From an uncultured Eubacterium sp. (GTDB lineage Bacteria > Bacillota > Clostridia > Lachnospirales > Lachnospiraceae), in contig CAMEVC010000017.1 of the NCBI GenBank assembly GCA_945939115.1, positions 1 through 51,703 on the forward strand: a stretch of DNA of 51,703 nucleotides, read 5' to 3'. The position numbers and the translations under genes were made by a program. Shown here in pieces: positions 8,732 to 16,542 of this stretch (position 1 is the stretch's first letter; each line of letters begins with the position of its first letter). Under the pieces are notes generated by a model that ran no database searches, was not told where the DNA came from, and saw only the letters and a program-made list of their open reading frames with translations.

Positions 8732-9652
8732 CTAGGATTCCTTAAAGTATACTTTATTTGCTGTGCAGGACATAATATTTTCCTTGTCATGTTCAGAGAT
8801 TTCGTCGCTGAGCACAATATAGTCAATAAGATGTCTGTAGCTGTCTTTGCACAGATTCATAGGCAGGTCGCTGCCCCACATAAGCCGGTCGCTTCCTACA
8901 AGTTCAATGGCGCGCCTGATATAGTGGATTGCCTCCGGATAAGGATATTTCGAGTCTTTACCCTGATTAGAAGGGAGGCTTGCAAGGTCAAATACAACAT
9001 TGTCAAGAGTCAGAGCTTCCATACCCTTAAGCCACACATCTTCCTGGGCAAGACCGCGTGGAGCCAGAAGATGGCACACAACAAACTGCATATCCGGATG
9101 GCGTTTTATGGCACGGGCAAGAGCTTCAGGCTGCCAGCACTCGGCAGGGTAGCGCCCTATATCGAAGACAACAGTGTTTCCATGGCCTTCAGCAAATGTG
9201 AGCATTTCTTCAATAATTTCACCATCAAGAGGAATAGTTCTGTGATAGCTCATAAGACCGCTTCCGGTACTTACCTCGAATTTTACAATCCTTATTCCAA
9301 GCTCTTCGAATAAATGCTTTCGTATGGAATCCACATTTCTGCAGAAAGGATCGTATGTGGCAGCAGCAGCAAGTCTGTCAGGATATTTCTGTGCTGCCTC
9401 ATAAGTGTAGAGATTCTGCGGGCCGAGAAAATTTCCCTGAAGCATTACTGCCTTGGAAACACCGGCTTCATCCATTACTTTAATGACAGCCTCCGGAGTT
9501 ACATCATACTCGCCAAGACACTCCGGAATCATCTGAAATACAGTTCCATCGGCATAACTTGCGTAGCCTCCGCCAATAGCCTGCATTTCTCCGCCGTTGC
9601 CAAAACCATTGATACAGCGGCAGATGTGAATATGAGAATCTATAATGTTCAT
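8732..9652 (-). CDS. Amidohydrolase-family metal hydrolase (TIM barrel)
   Basis: This 306-residue protein is of the amidohydrolase_2 type. The N-terminal DSHIHI metal site (residues 4-9), VVCHLLAP with a conserved His, and the C-terminal GSDLPM Asp motif are in the expected order. The family covers decarboxylases and hydrolases of small carbon rings or lactones; the substrate cannot be read from sequence. The start at 9652 has CAAGGAGG 7 bases upstream. The preceding XRE-like regulator gene ends 25 bases upstream, so they are probably co-transcribed. Confidence 0.8.
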   Translation of the reverse strand: MNIIDSHIHICRCINGFGNGGEMQAIGGGYASYADGTVFQMIPECLGEYDVTPEAVIKVMDEAGVSKAVMLQGNFLGPQNLYTYEAAQKYPDRLAAAATYDPFCRNVDSIRKHLFEELGIRIVKFEVSTGSGLMSYHRTIPLDGEIIEEMLTFAEGHGNTVVFDIGRYPAECWQPEALARAIKRHPDMQFVVCHLLAPRGLAQEDVWLKGMEALTLDNVVFDLASLPSNQGKDSKYPYPEAIHYIRRAIELVGSDRLMWGSDLPMNLCKDSYRHLIDYIVLSDEISEHDKENIMSCTANKVYFKES

Positions 9653-9677
9653 CAGATAACCTCCTTGATTAATATTG

Positions 9678-10139
9678 TTAAAATGTTTTGTCCTGTGTAC
9701 TTGAAGTATTAAGGATATCAAGATTGTGTCCATACAGGAATTCATTGATTATGCCTACATCGAATTCACATTTGTTAATCATGATAATAATTGCGGCATC
9801 GCGGCTTACCTTAGAATAAAGCGGGCTTAAACCGGCAATTTTCAAAGCTCTGTTGGTATCGGTCAGATTCATCCGGCATGCCAGACACAGAGCGATAACA
9901 CGGTCGCGGCTGGGCCTGCTTTTATTGCCGTTTAACAGGCCGTAGGCATAATTAGAAGGAATATCGCTTCGTTTTATGACATCCTTTAACAAAAGATTGT
10001 GGGTGCCCATATAGTCCATAAAGAAGTCGCTGAGACTTAAAGCTGTGTCAGTATTTTCAGAAGTCCTGAACTGGTCAAAGCTTTCCGGTTCAACCTTATT
10101 AAGAATCCTGTCAAGTTCATAAGTTGGTTTTTCGTTCAT
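9678..10139 (-). CDS. XRE-like helix-turn-helix regulator
   Basis: This 153-residue protein has a helix-turn-helix-like core at about residues 48-95: NLLLKDVIKRSDIPSNYAYGLLNG, then KSRPSRDRVIALCLACRMN. This arrangement matches XRE-type domains, where the recognition helix follows IPSNYAYGLLNG. The C-terminal part (LTDTNRALKIAGLSPLYSK..) resembles the extension seen in regulators that pair with protein kinases in Clostridia. It is divergent from the Ser/Thr kinase at 10268, sharing a 128-base intergenic region, and lies upstream of the amidohydrolase. A functional link to the kinase is inferred from position only. Confidence 0.7.
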   Translation of the reverse strand: MNEKPTYELDRILNKVEPESFDQFRTSENTDTALSLSDFFMDYMGTHNLLLKDVIKRSDIPSNYAYGLLNGNKSRPSRDRVIALCLACRMNLTDTNRALKIAGLSPLYSKVSRDAAIIIMINKCEFDVGIINEFLYGHNLDILNTSSTQDKTF

Positions 10140-10267
10140 TTCATCATCTCCGTATATGATAAATCTAATTATGTATTACAGGGGCATTTTGTTAAGTTAA
10201 ATATACACATTTATACTTAATATAGTGTATAATATTAATCACAATATTACAACAAAGGAATGAAAGA

Positions 10268-11440
10268 ATGACACTAGAGGAGGAAAGCAGGCTGTCTTTT
10301 TATAAGGAATTGACAGTCATTGATGATAAGAAAAATGTAATACTTGTCCAGCATATTGACACGAAGGAGTTGTATGTTAAGAAGAGACTTGACATATATT
10401 CCAAGGATGTGTATGAGCAGCTTGCGCATACATATGTGTATGGCATTCCGGTTATAAAAGAGTGTATAGAGGACGAGGGCTCACTTGTTGTGGTTGAGGA
10501 GTACATTCAGGGAAAGAATTTAAAACAGCTTATGGATGAGCATGGACTTTTTACTGAACGGCAGGCCTATCAGATTGCGCTTGAACTGGCACAGATACTC
10601 ACAGGGCTTCAGAGCCTTTCCCCGCCTGTTATACACAGGGATATAAAGCCATCGAATATAATAATTGAAAAAAACGGACATATTCATCTGATAGATTTCA
10701 ATGCGGCAAGACATGTGAGTGATAAGAAGAATGAAGATACGAGAATGCTGGGGACAGTGTATTTTGCGGCGCCGGAGCAGTATGGTTTCGGGCAGTCAGA
10801 CCAGCGGACGGATATATACGGCTTCGGAGCAACGATTAACTACCTGATGACTGGCGATAAGCCGGGAGCAGGAATTGCCAGATGTAGATTCACTGATATA
10901 CTTACCAGATGTCTCAAAGTGGATGTCAATGACAGATATTCATCAGCAGGAGAACTGCTGCAGATGCTTAAGAACAAGATAAACACAGGTGTCAGGCAGC
11001 CATGCAATGATATGTTACACGTGGTTAAGGTGCTGTTGGATAGGCAATATAATAATCATAAGGAACAGAGTGAAAGAATAAACAGCTCCTGGAGGAAATA
11101 TCTTCTTCCGGGATTTCGAAGCCTCAATTTAGTGTATTGTATACTTGCCATTCTGTGGTATGCATTTGTTATATGGATGACGTCAGGTTTTACCGTTTCA
11201 GATGGGCATACCGGAATTATGATAACAGGGTTGGAATTACTATTGTACAAGATTACCGTATTTTTAATGTTTATGGGACTGACTCTGTGGATTGGTAATT
11301 ATCTGGGGGTGAGAAGAAAACTTCCGGGTATGAAGAATAATATAGTTCTCAGATTTATATTAACCTTTGTCTATGGGGCGGTGTATATTTTCCTTTTGAT
11401 AGTATTGCTGTGCATTGTTGTATCCCTTCTCGGATTCTAA
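10268..11440 (+). CDS. Membrane-anchored Ser/Thr protein kinase
   Basis: This 390-residue Hanks-type kinase has the VAxK-type lysine near residue 37 (YVKKRL), the catalytic loop HRDIKPSNI at about 123-131, DFN in place of DFG near 142, and an APE motif near 168 followed by DQRTDIYGFG. The catalytic domain ends near residue 235. The C-terminal part carries three hydrophobic segments (about 285-310, 325-345, 365-388), so the enzyme is membrane-bound with its kinase domain in the cytoplasm. No PASTA repeats are present, unlike the cell-wall-sensing PrkC type. DFN instead of DFG is seen in some bacterial kinases and should keep metal binding. The start has AAAGGA upstream. Confidence 0.88.
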   Translation: MTLEEESRLSFYKELTVIDDKKNVILVQHIDTKELYVKKRLDIYSKDVYEQLAHTYVYGIPVIKECIEDEGSLVVVEEYIQGKNLKQLMDEHGLFTERQAYQIALELAQILTGLQSLSPPVIHRDIKPSNIIIEKNGHIHLIDFNAARHVSDKKNEDTRMLGTVYFAAPEQYGFGQSDQRTDIYGFGATINYLMTGDKPGAGIARCRFTDILTRCLKVDVNDRYSSAGELLQMLKNKINTGVRQPCNDMLHVVKVLLDRQYNNHKEQSERINSSWRKYLLPGFRSLNLVYCILAILWYAFVIWMTSGFTVSDGHTGIMITGLELLLYKITVFLMFMGLTLWIGNYLGVRRKLPGMKNNIVLRFILTFVYGAVYIFLLIVLLCIVVSLLGF

Positions 11441-11459
11441 ATTAACTAATTGAATAAAT

Positions 11460-11547
11460 GTGTGCTGACAGCACACAAACATGTATCCCCTGTGTGGTAA
11501 CATTCAATCTGCGAAAGGCAGTAAATGTTACCGCATAGGGGATTTTT
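11460..11547 (+). terminator. Double hairpin before VanZ-like gene
   Basis: There are two structures. The first is the palindrome GTGTGCTG-A-CAGCACAC at 11460-11476. The second is a long stem at 11485-11543: ATCCCC..TGG/TAACATT pairs with AATGTTACC..GGGGAT, capped by CTGC-GAAAG-GCAG and followed directly by TTTTT. It has the form of an intrinsic terminator for the kinase gene. However, the ATG of the next gene abuts the T-run, and the only Shine-Dalgarno-like bases (AGGGGA) are inside the 3' arm. It may therefore also control the next gene. Confidence 0.65.
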
Positions 11548-11973
11548 ATGAAGACGAAAAAAGAAGTATTTATAAACATAATACTTCCAATTATGACAGG
11601 GGCGGTCATATATTACATAATTTCACCGGATGTAGTATTTGTGCAGAGAATAGACGCATTTATTGGAACAGGTATGCATGCAGGAGAACAGGCAGCAAGA
11701 AATGCTGTCACAGTTCTCATAAGGAATTATCTTCCCGACATACTGTGGGCCTATGCACTTACATTTTCAATTCTTTTCGCAACCGGTAATAATGCAGCAC
11801 ATTTGAGGGGGATATTTCTCACTGCCGCTTCTTTTTCGACGGTGATGGAGATACTTCAACTGACACCGCTTGTGAAAGGCACATTTGATGTGGCAGACAT
11901 TATTGTTGAGGTGGTGGCAGAGCTTGTGGCTGTTTTTATTATAAAAGCACAACAAGGAGGAAGGATTACATGA
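11548..11973 (+). CDS. VanZ-like membrane protein
   Basis: This 141-residue protein has four hydrophobic segments and the VanZ-family pattern: RNYLPDILWAYALTFSILF, then STVMEILQLTPLVKGTFDVADI (the E.lQ......G..D..D motif), then a last membrane helix. VanZ of glycopeptide resistance gives low-level teicoplanin resistance; most chromosomal homologues have unknown function. Its ATG follows a terminator-like hairpin whose stem holds the possible ribosome-binding site. Its stop overlaps the next start (ATGA, 11970-11973), indicating translational coupling to the DUF4352 protein. Confidence 0.75.
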   Translation: MKTKKEVFINIILPIMTGAVIYYIISPDVVFVQRIDAFIGTGMHAGEQAARNAVTVLIRNYLPDILWAYALTFSILFATGNNAAHLRGIFLTAASFSTVMEILQLTPLVKGTFDVADIIVEVVAELVAVFIIKAQQGGRIT

Positions 11974-12503
11974 AAAAGATTAGAAAGTATGTTGCACTGA
12001 TAGGATGCCTTATGGTGTTTGCTGCGTTAGCTTTAGGAAGTGGTTCAGATACCAGTGTGGACAACAGCAATGCAGGAGGAATATCTGACAAAACAAATGA
12101 AGAGAAAGACAATACTGTTATGGTAGGAGGATGCTTTGAAAATAATGGATTAAAATGTACAGTGACGGATGCAGATACAGATTTTACAGATTATGAAGAT
12201 AAATATGGAATGTACACGCCGGGGGATGGCAACAAATATGTCAAGGCAGATTTCACATTTGAGAATACGGGAAAGTCTGATGTGTATGTAAGCGTATCTG
12301 ATTTTGACTGTTATGCAGATAATGCAAGCTGCGAGCAGAGATTTATGTCTCAAGTATGTGACTTTATGGGAGATGACCTGTCAACAGGAAGACAGGCAAG
12401 CTTTAGTGTGATATTTGAGGTGCCGGTAGGTGCAGAATCAATAGATCTGGAATACACTGCCAATATATGGACAGGTGATAAAGTGATAATAAAGCTTCAG
12501 TAA
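11970..12503 (+). CDS. Exported DUF4352-like protein
   Basis: This 177-residue protein has an N-terminal signal sequence (KKIRKYVALIGCLMVFAALAL) and no clear lipobox, so it is probably secreted or held by the uncleaved helix. After a low-complexity spacer, residues about 50-177 match the DUF4352 immunoglobulin-like fold (YVKADFTFENTGKSDVYVS, then a strand-rich end ..SIDLEYTANIW). It has a strong ribosome-binding site (AAGGAGG) and overlaps the VanZ-like gene by 4 bases. Function is unknown; the fold commonly mediates extracellular binding. Confidence 0.7.
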   Translation: MKKIRKYVALIGCLMVFAALALGSGSDTSVDNSNAGGISDKTNEEKDNTVMVGGCFENNGLKCTVTDADTDFTDYEDKYGMYTPGDGNKYVKADFTFENTGKSDVYVSVSDFDCYADNASCEQRFMSQVCDFMGDDLSTGRQASFSVIFEVPVGAESIDLEYTANIWTGDKVIIKLQ

Positions 12504-12526
12504 AGCAGAGTAAGGAGAAAAATGTT

Positions 12527-12883
12527 ATGAAGATTTGGAAATTAGTATCAGGAATTCTGTCAATTATATTATTTGCGGTAGTTATGTTTCAATCCTGTGC
12601 GGCAGGAGTGGTAAATGCTCTTGAGGACAACGGGGGGACATCGGGAAGCATAGGAGCAATAGTAGGAATACTAATGCTTGCAGGAGGAATTGTTTCGATT
12701 GCAACAAAAAATAAGACAGGCAAGGGACATGACATTGCACTTGCAGTATTATTCGGTCTCGCTGCAGTTATAGGCTTTGCAGGTTATGGTAATTACAGCG
12801 ACCTGGTTATCTGGTCTGTATGGTGCCTGATTAATGCAGTTCTTGCCATTGTCAGCATGATAAAAAATAAAAAAGCTCTTTAA
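12527..12883 (+). CDS. Small membrane protein, unknown function
   Basis: This 118-residue protein has about four hydrophobic helices (residues 5-27, 42-60, 69-88, 94-112) and a basic C-terminus. I do not recognise the family with certainty. It has a good Shine-Dalgarno (AAGGAG) and lies 23 bases after the DUF4352-like gene, so it is the last gene of the VanZ-like group before a terminator. The Cys in the first helix (FQSCAAG) sits at a lipobox-like position, but the helix is long for a lipoprotein signal. Confidence 0.6.
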   Translation: MKIWKLVSGILSIILFAVVMFQSCAAGVVNALEDNGGTSGSIGAIVGILMLAGGIVSIATKNKTGKGHDIALAVLFGLAAVIGFAGYGNYSDLVIWSVWCLINAVLAIVSMIKNKKAL

Positions 12884-12903
12884 TTAAAAATATTTCTATA
12901 TAT

Positions 12904-12962
12904 AAAATGAGTCATTGACTGATGGGAAAATATTTCCCGCAAAGCCAGTGGCTCATTTTTTT
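12904..12962 (+). terminator. Intrinsic terminator
   Basis: AAAATGAG..TTGACT pairs with AGCCAGTGGCTCATTTT, with a few mismatches. It encloses a GGGAAA/TTTCCC inner palindrome and is followed by a run of seven T. It ends the VanZ-like/DUF4352/membrane-protein group. Confidence 0.8.
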
Positions 12963-13039
12963 GTGATTGCATTTTTGTCAACTAATACTGTTAAGAAAGC
13001 AAAATATAGTGTAAAATATGTGGAAAAGAAACTATCTTT

Positions 13040-13174
13040 CCGGATGGATTTGCATATTCGATTGCAGACACGCTCTCGCTCGGGACGCAACGTAGCGGTA
13101 CTAAATTCGCCAAGCAGCTCATTAAGTACCGACGTTGCTTTACGGTCTGGAATCGAATATGCAAATCCATCCGG
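13040..13174 (+). repeat. Long hairpin element, copy 1
   Basis: The intergenic region 12884-13229 contains this 135-base foldback. The outer arms 13040-13069 and 13145-13174 pair over 29 of 30 positions. The inner stem GCAACGT-(ag)-CGGTACT (13087-13102) pairs with AGTACCGACGTTGC (13125-13138), leaving a 2-base bulge seven pairs below the loop. Blocks shared with copy 2 are GACACGCTCTCGCTCGG (13067-13083), GTACTAAATTCGC (13098-13110), CAGCTCATTAAGT (13115-13127) and ACGGTCT (13142-13148). No U-run follows, so it is not a simple terminator. Open frames read across it are artefacts of the palindrome. Confidence 0.9.
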
Positions 13175-13229
13175 GAATATAAGAAATATAAATAAATAAG
13201 GGGCAAAAGTAATAGAGAGATAGAATGAT

Positions 13230-14348
13230 ATGGGCAAAATGCTTAGGATAATAAAGAAAGATACTGTGCTTGTGATAAGCTGGGTACTTGCGGTTGTATC
13301 CGCATTTTTCGTAATGCCGGATAAAACATATGCAGAATATATTGACTGGCGTTCGCTGGGAATACTCTGGAGCCTGATGATAATCACACAGGGGTATATG
13401 GATAATGGAGTGTTTGAAAAAATCGGACATTCACTGCTTTTAAGAACCAGAAAAGTATGGCAGCTTGTTCTTGCGCTTATAACAATGTGCTTTTTCGGAG
13501 GAATGGTGATAACCAATGATGTTGCATTAATTACATTTGTACCATTTGCAATTATTATGCTGAAAAACTGTGAAAGAGAGGATATAATGATTCCGGTTGT
13601 TGTACTTCAGACAATTGCCGCTAATTTGGGAAGCATGATGACTCCAATAGGTAATCCACAGAATCTTTATCTGTACGAATTATCAGGTATGAGTATAGGA
13701 CAGTTTATACTCTGGATGCTTCCCTTTACCATGATAGCAGCGGCATTGCTGCTGGTGTCGCTTCTGTTTATCAGAGACAAAGGGGCAGAGATATCAGTCC
13801 CGGCAGATAAAAAAGTCAGGAAGGACACACGGAAGAGAATTAATATAATAATATTTACACTGCTTTTTGTGGTTGCGCTTCTGGTGGTGTCAAGATGGAT
13901 TCCGTGGTATGTATTAGCCTGTATGACAGTAGTAATCGTGTTTGTGGCTGACAGAAGAATTCTTCTTAAAGCAGACTACGGGCTTCTCTTAACATTTGTC
14001 GGTTTCTTTATATTTACAGGAAATATTGGCAGGATTCCGGTGGTTTCGAATTTCCTTGCAAATGTGGTGAATGGACGGGAAGTCATTGTAGGAATACTGA
14101 CAAGCCAGTGTATAAGCAATGTCCCGGCAGCGCTTTTACTATCGGGGTATACGGATAGTATCCGGATGCTGTTGGTGGGGGTTAATATTGGGGGCCTTGG
14201 AACTCTGATAGCTTCAATGGCAAGTCTTATCTCATATAAACTGTATGTCAATGAGGTGCCTGGAAATAAGGGAAAGTACTTTGTGACATTTACATTTTAT
14301 AATTTGGTGTATCTTATTATTATGTTTGGGTGTACACTTTTATTGTAG
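13230..14348 (+). CDS. ArsB/NhaD-type ion transporter superfamily permease
   Basis: This 372-residue polytopic membrane protein has about ten to eleven hydrophobic helices. The two re-entrant motifs of the ion-transporter superfamily are visible: NLGSMMTPIGNPQNLYLY at about residues 130-147 and SQCISNVPAALLLSGYT at about 290-306. In ArsB, NhaD and SLC13-like carriers these loops form the substrate site. The substrate (arsenite, dicarboxylate, sulfate or Na+/H+) cannot be decided. The Shine-Dalgarno is weak (GAGAGA). The gene is preceded by hairpin copy 1, and the AAA ATPase gene follows after 25 bases. Confidence 0.8.
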   Translation: MGKMLRIIKKDTVLVISWVLAVVSAFFVMPDKTYAEYIDWRSLGILWSLMIITQGYMDNGVFEKIGHSLLLRTRKVWQLVLALITMCFFGGMVITNDVALITFVPFAIIMLKNCEREDIMIPVVVLQTIAANLGSMMTPIGNPQNLYLYELSGMSIGQFILWMLPFTMIAAALLLVSLLFIRDKGAEISVPADKKVRKDTRKRINIIIFTLLFVVALLVVSRWIPWYVLACMTVVIVFVADRRILLKADYGLLLTFVGFFIFTGNIGRIPVVSNFLANVVNGREVIVGILTSQCISNVPAALLLSGYTDSIRMLLVGVNIGGLGTLIASMASLISYKLYVNEVPGNKGKYFVTFTFYNLVYLIIMFGCTLLL

Positions 14349-14373
14349 TATTTTTAAAACAGGAGGGGGATTA

Positions 14374-15756
14374 ATGGACGCACTTGACCTGTGTTTCGAA
14401 ATGTGTGACTACATACAGCAGAATGGAGTGGCTAAGCTGGCAGGAAACACGAAATTAAAGGATAATCTGAAGAAGGATTTTCTTCATTTTCTTATATATA
14501 TATCTATGATTGACGGAAGCTTTGGCGTACAGGAGAGAAAATTTATAAAAGATAATCTTGGATTTGATATAAGTCCGGAAATGGCGGCAGATATTAAGAC
14601 AAGAAATATGTTGGGAGCAGGATATATCACAAGAATTCCATCAACTATAAAGTATTTTATTCTTGCAAATGCAGGACACAAGATTAAGAACGACAGATAC
14701 GGCAATAAGGAGGCAAGAACGCTGGCTGAGAGCTACAGAACGCTTGGACAGGCATATCTTGCGGCTAATAATGATTGTACCGATGCTGAGATAAATGCAC
14801 TTTCTGCATACTGCGTTATGTTGGACGAGAGTCTTAAACAGTACGGTCTATTAAGGCCGGATTACAAAGCTTCTGCTTTTAAATCCACAGGACAGGCAGG
14901 GTTATCCGGTGGGGATTCATCACAGGAAGAGCAGACAGAGAGCGCAGATGACCTTATTGCAGAGCTGAATTCCCTTACGGGTCTTACCGCAGTAAAGGAA
15001 GATGTCAATGCGCTGATTAATCTTCTCAAGGTACAGAAAATGCGTGAAGAGCAGGGAATGAAGCAGACAAGTGTCAACAAACATCTTGTGTTTATGGGTA
15101 ATCCCGGCACAGGAAAAACTACAGTTGCCAGACTTCTGTCAAAGATATATAAGTCAATTGGTGCTATTTCCAAGGGACATCTTGTGGAGGTCGACAGATC
15201 AGGTCTGGTGTGCGGTTATGTTGGACAGACTGCAACTAAGACGGCCGAAGTAATAGAGTCAGCTCTTGGAGGAGTACTTTTTATAGATGAGGCGTATACT
15301 CTCACTAATGGCAAAGGGCAGGGGGATTTCGGACAGGAAGCAGTAGACACACTGCTTAAAGGCATGGAAGACCACAGAGATGACCTTGTAGTTATAGTTG
15401 CCGGTTATACAGACCTTATGGAAGAATTCCTTGATTCTAATCCGGGGCTTCGCTCTCGTTTTAATAAGTTTATTACTTTTGAAGACTATACAGCCGAGGA
15501 GGAGATAGAAATTCTTGTAAATAACTGCAAAAAGCAGGAATACATGTTGTCCCGGGATGCATTGGAGGAGGCAAGGCGATTCTTTACAGAAAGAGTTGCC
15601 AATAAACCGGAAGGGTATGCCAACGCAAGAGATGTCCGCAACTACCTTGAGAAAGCCATATCTAACCAGGCAACACGTATAGTTGGGCTTAAGGATGTAG
15701 ACAGGAACATACTGGCAATTCTTGAGCGTGAGGATTTGGAGGGAATCACGCTGTGA
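14374..15756 (+). CDS. CbbX/SpoVK-type AAA+ ATPase
   Basis: This 460-residue protein has an N-terminal helical region (residues about 1-170; FLHFLIYISMIDGSFGVQE recalls a TerB-like segment). A C-terminal AAA+ module follows: Walker A GNPGTGKTT near residue 242, Walker B LFIDEAY near 305, an arginine finger in LRSRFNK and a sensor-2 region ANARDVRNYLEKA. CbbX/CfxQ-type ATPases remodel inhibited Rubisco; clostridial relatives (SpoVK) have other, mostly unknown clients. The start at 14374 follows AGGAGGGGG, and an earlier in-frame start would overlap the permease gene. Hairpin copy 2 begins 21 bases after the stop. Confidence 0.82.
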   Translation: MDALDLCFEMCDYIQQNGVAKLAGNTKLKDNLKKDFLHFLIYISMIDGSFGVQERKFIKDNLGFDISPEMAADIKTRNMLGAGYITRIPSTIKYFILANAGHKIKNDRYGNKEARTLAESYRTLGQAYLAANNDCTDAEINALSAYCVMLDESLKQYGLLRPDYKASAFKSTGQAGLSGGDSSQEEQTESADDLIAELNSLTGLTAVKEDVNALINLLKVQKMREEQGMKQTSVNKHLVFMGNPGTGKTTVARLLSKIYKSIGAISKGHLVEVDRSGLVCGYVGQTATKTAEVIESALGGVLFIDEAYTLTNGKGQGDFGQEAVDTLLKGMEDHRDDLVVIVAGYTDLMEEFLDSNPGLRSRFNKFITFEDYTAEEEIEILVNNCKKQEYMLSRDALEEARRFFTERVANKPEGYANARDVRNYLEKAISNQATRIVGLKDVDRNILAILEREDLEGITL

Positions 15757-15776
15757 TGAGTTGATATTCGTGGGGC

Positions 15777-15919
15777 TGTGGGGGTATTCTATTTTAAGAC
15801 ACGCTCCCGCTCGGAGAAAAACGCAACTGTACTAAATTCGCTGATTTGGCTGCCTTGCAGCCCATCAGCTCATTAAGTGCAGGCGTTTTTCAACGGTCTT
15901 AAAATAGAATACCCCCACA
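15777..15919 (+). repeat. Long hairpin element, copy 2
   Basis: This is a 143-base foldback in the 203-base gap after the AAA ATPase gene. The outer arms 15777-15800 and 15896-15919 are perfectly complementary over 24 bp and share no sequence with the arms of copy 1 beyond the innermost GAC/GTC. The inner stem GAAAAACGC-(aa)-CTGTACT (15816-15833) pairs with AGTGCAG-GCGTTTTTC (15876-15891), with the same 2-base bulge position as copy 1. The apical loop holds an extra hairpin (GCTGAT..GGCTGC/GCAGCC.ATCAGC). Shared core blocks are at 15798-15814, 15829-15841, 15866-15878 and 15893-15899. The orientation is the same as copy 1. Confidence 0.9.
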
Positions 15920-15959
15920 CAACAACCCCGATTAACATTAGAATTAAGGAGGAAAACCA

Positions 15960-16496
15960 ATGGGAATAGTGTATTTTACACGTCATGGACAGACGGTGTG
16001 GAATGTGGAAAATAAGATATGTGGTGCAACAGATTCGCCGCTTACCGGGCTGGGGCATGAACAGGCAGTAGCTCTTGGCAACAGAATAAAGGAGGAGAAT
16101 ATCCCGATTGATGAAATTCTGTATTCGCCATTAATAAGGGCTAAGGATACGGCGCTTCATGTGTCGGAAATAACCGGTATTCCTGCACGGGAGGAAATAA
16201 GACTTAAGGAACAGAATTTTGGTAAATATGAGTCAACACCAAGAGACGGAGAAGAATTTGCGAAAGCAAAATGTAATTTTATATATAGCTTTGATGGTGG
16301 GGAGACCATGCTTCACCTGGCACAACGCATTTATAATCTTCTTGACGAGTTAAAGGAACAGCCGGAGAAAACATATCTTTTAGTTGCACACAACGGAATT
16401 GCAAGGATGGTAAAATCATACTTTAATGATATGGCAAATGAGGAATTCTCCGCATTCAAGATAAAGAATTGCGAGATACTTAAATTTGAGTTTTAG
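15960..16496 (+). CDS. Histidine phosphatase / phosphoglycerate-mutase-like
   Basis: This 178-residue protein carries the catalytic TRHGQTVWN motif at residues 6-14, SPLIRAKDTA near 60, and LVAHNGIAR near 141 with the second catalytic His. This is the histidine phosphatase superfamily (phosphoglycerate mutase-like, CobC/PhoE type). Length and motif spacing fit a cytosolic broad-specificity phosphatase rather than a true glycolytic mutase. The strong TAAGGAGG is 7 bases before the ATG. It follows hairpin copy 2 directly (41 bases). Confidence 0.88.
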   Translation: MGIVYFTRHGQTVWNVENKICGATDSPLTGLGHEQAVALGNRIKEENIPIDEILYSPLIRAKDTALHVSEITGIPAREEIRLKEQNFGKYESTPRDGEEFAKAKCNFIYSFDGGETMLHLAQRIYNLLDELKEQPEKTYLLVAHNGIARMVKSYFNDMANEEFSAFKIKNCEILKFEF

Positions 16497-16542
16497 ACTA
16501 TGAAATCAACAATCATCATATTATAACAAGAGAGGCAGGACA

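Noticed and set aside
11481-11789. Plus-strand open frame overlapping the VanZ-like gene
   Set aside because: It starts inside the terminator hairpin, has no ribosome-binding site and reads as a shadow of the VanZ-like frame.
12527-12883. Lipoprotein assignment
   Set aside because: The Cys in the first helix lacks a proper lipobox and the helix is too long; treated as a polytopic membrane protein.
12915-13516. Open frames on both strands across the hairpin region upstream of the permease gene
   Set aside because: They run through the palindrome and overlap the permease gene antisense; no ribosome-binding site and no protein-like pattern beyond the mirrored hairpin.
13040-15919. Composite transposon
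   Set aside because: The bracketing hairpins carry no transposase and no target-site duplication was seen; the ends differ in sequence.
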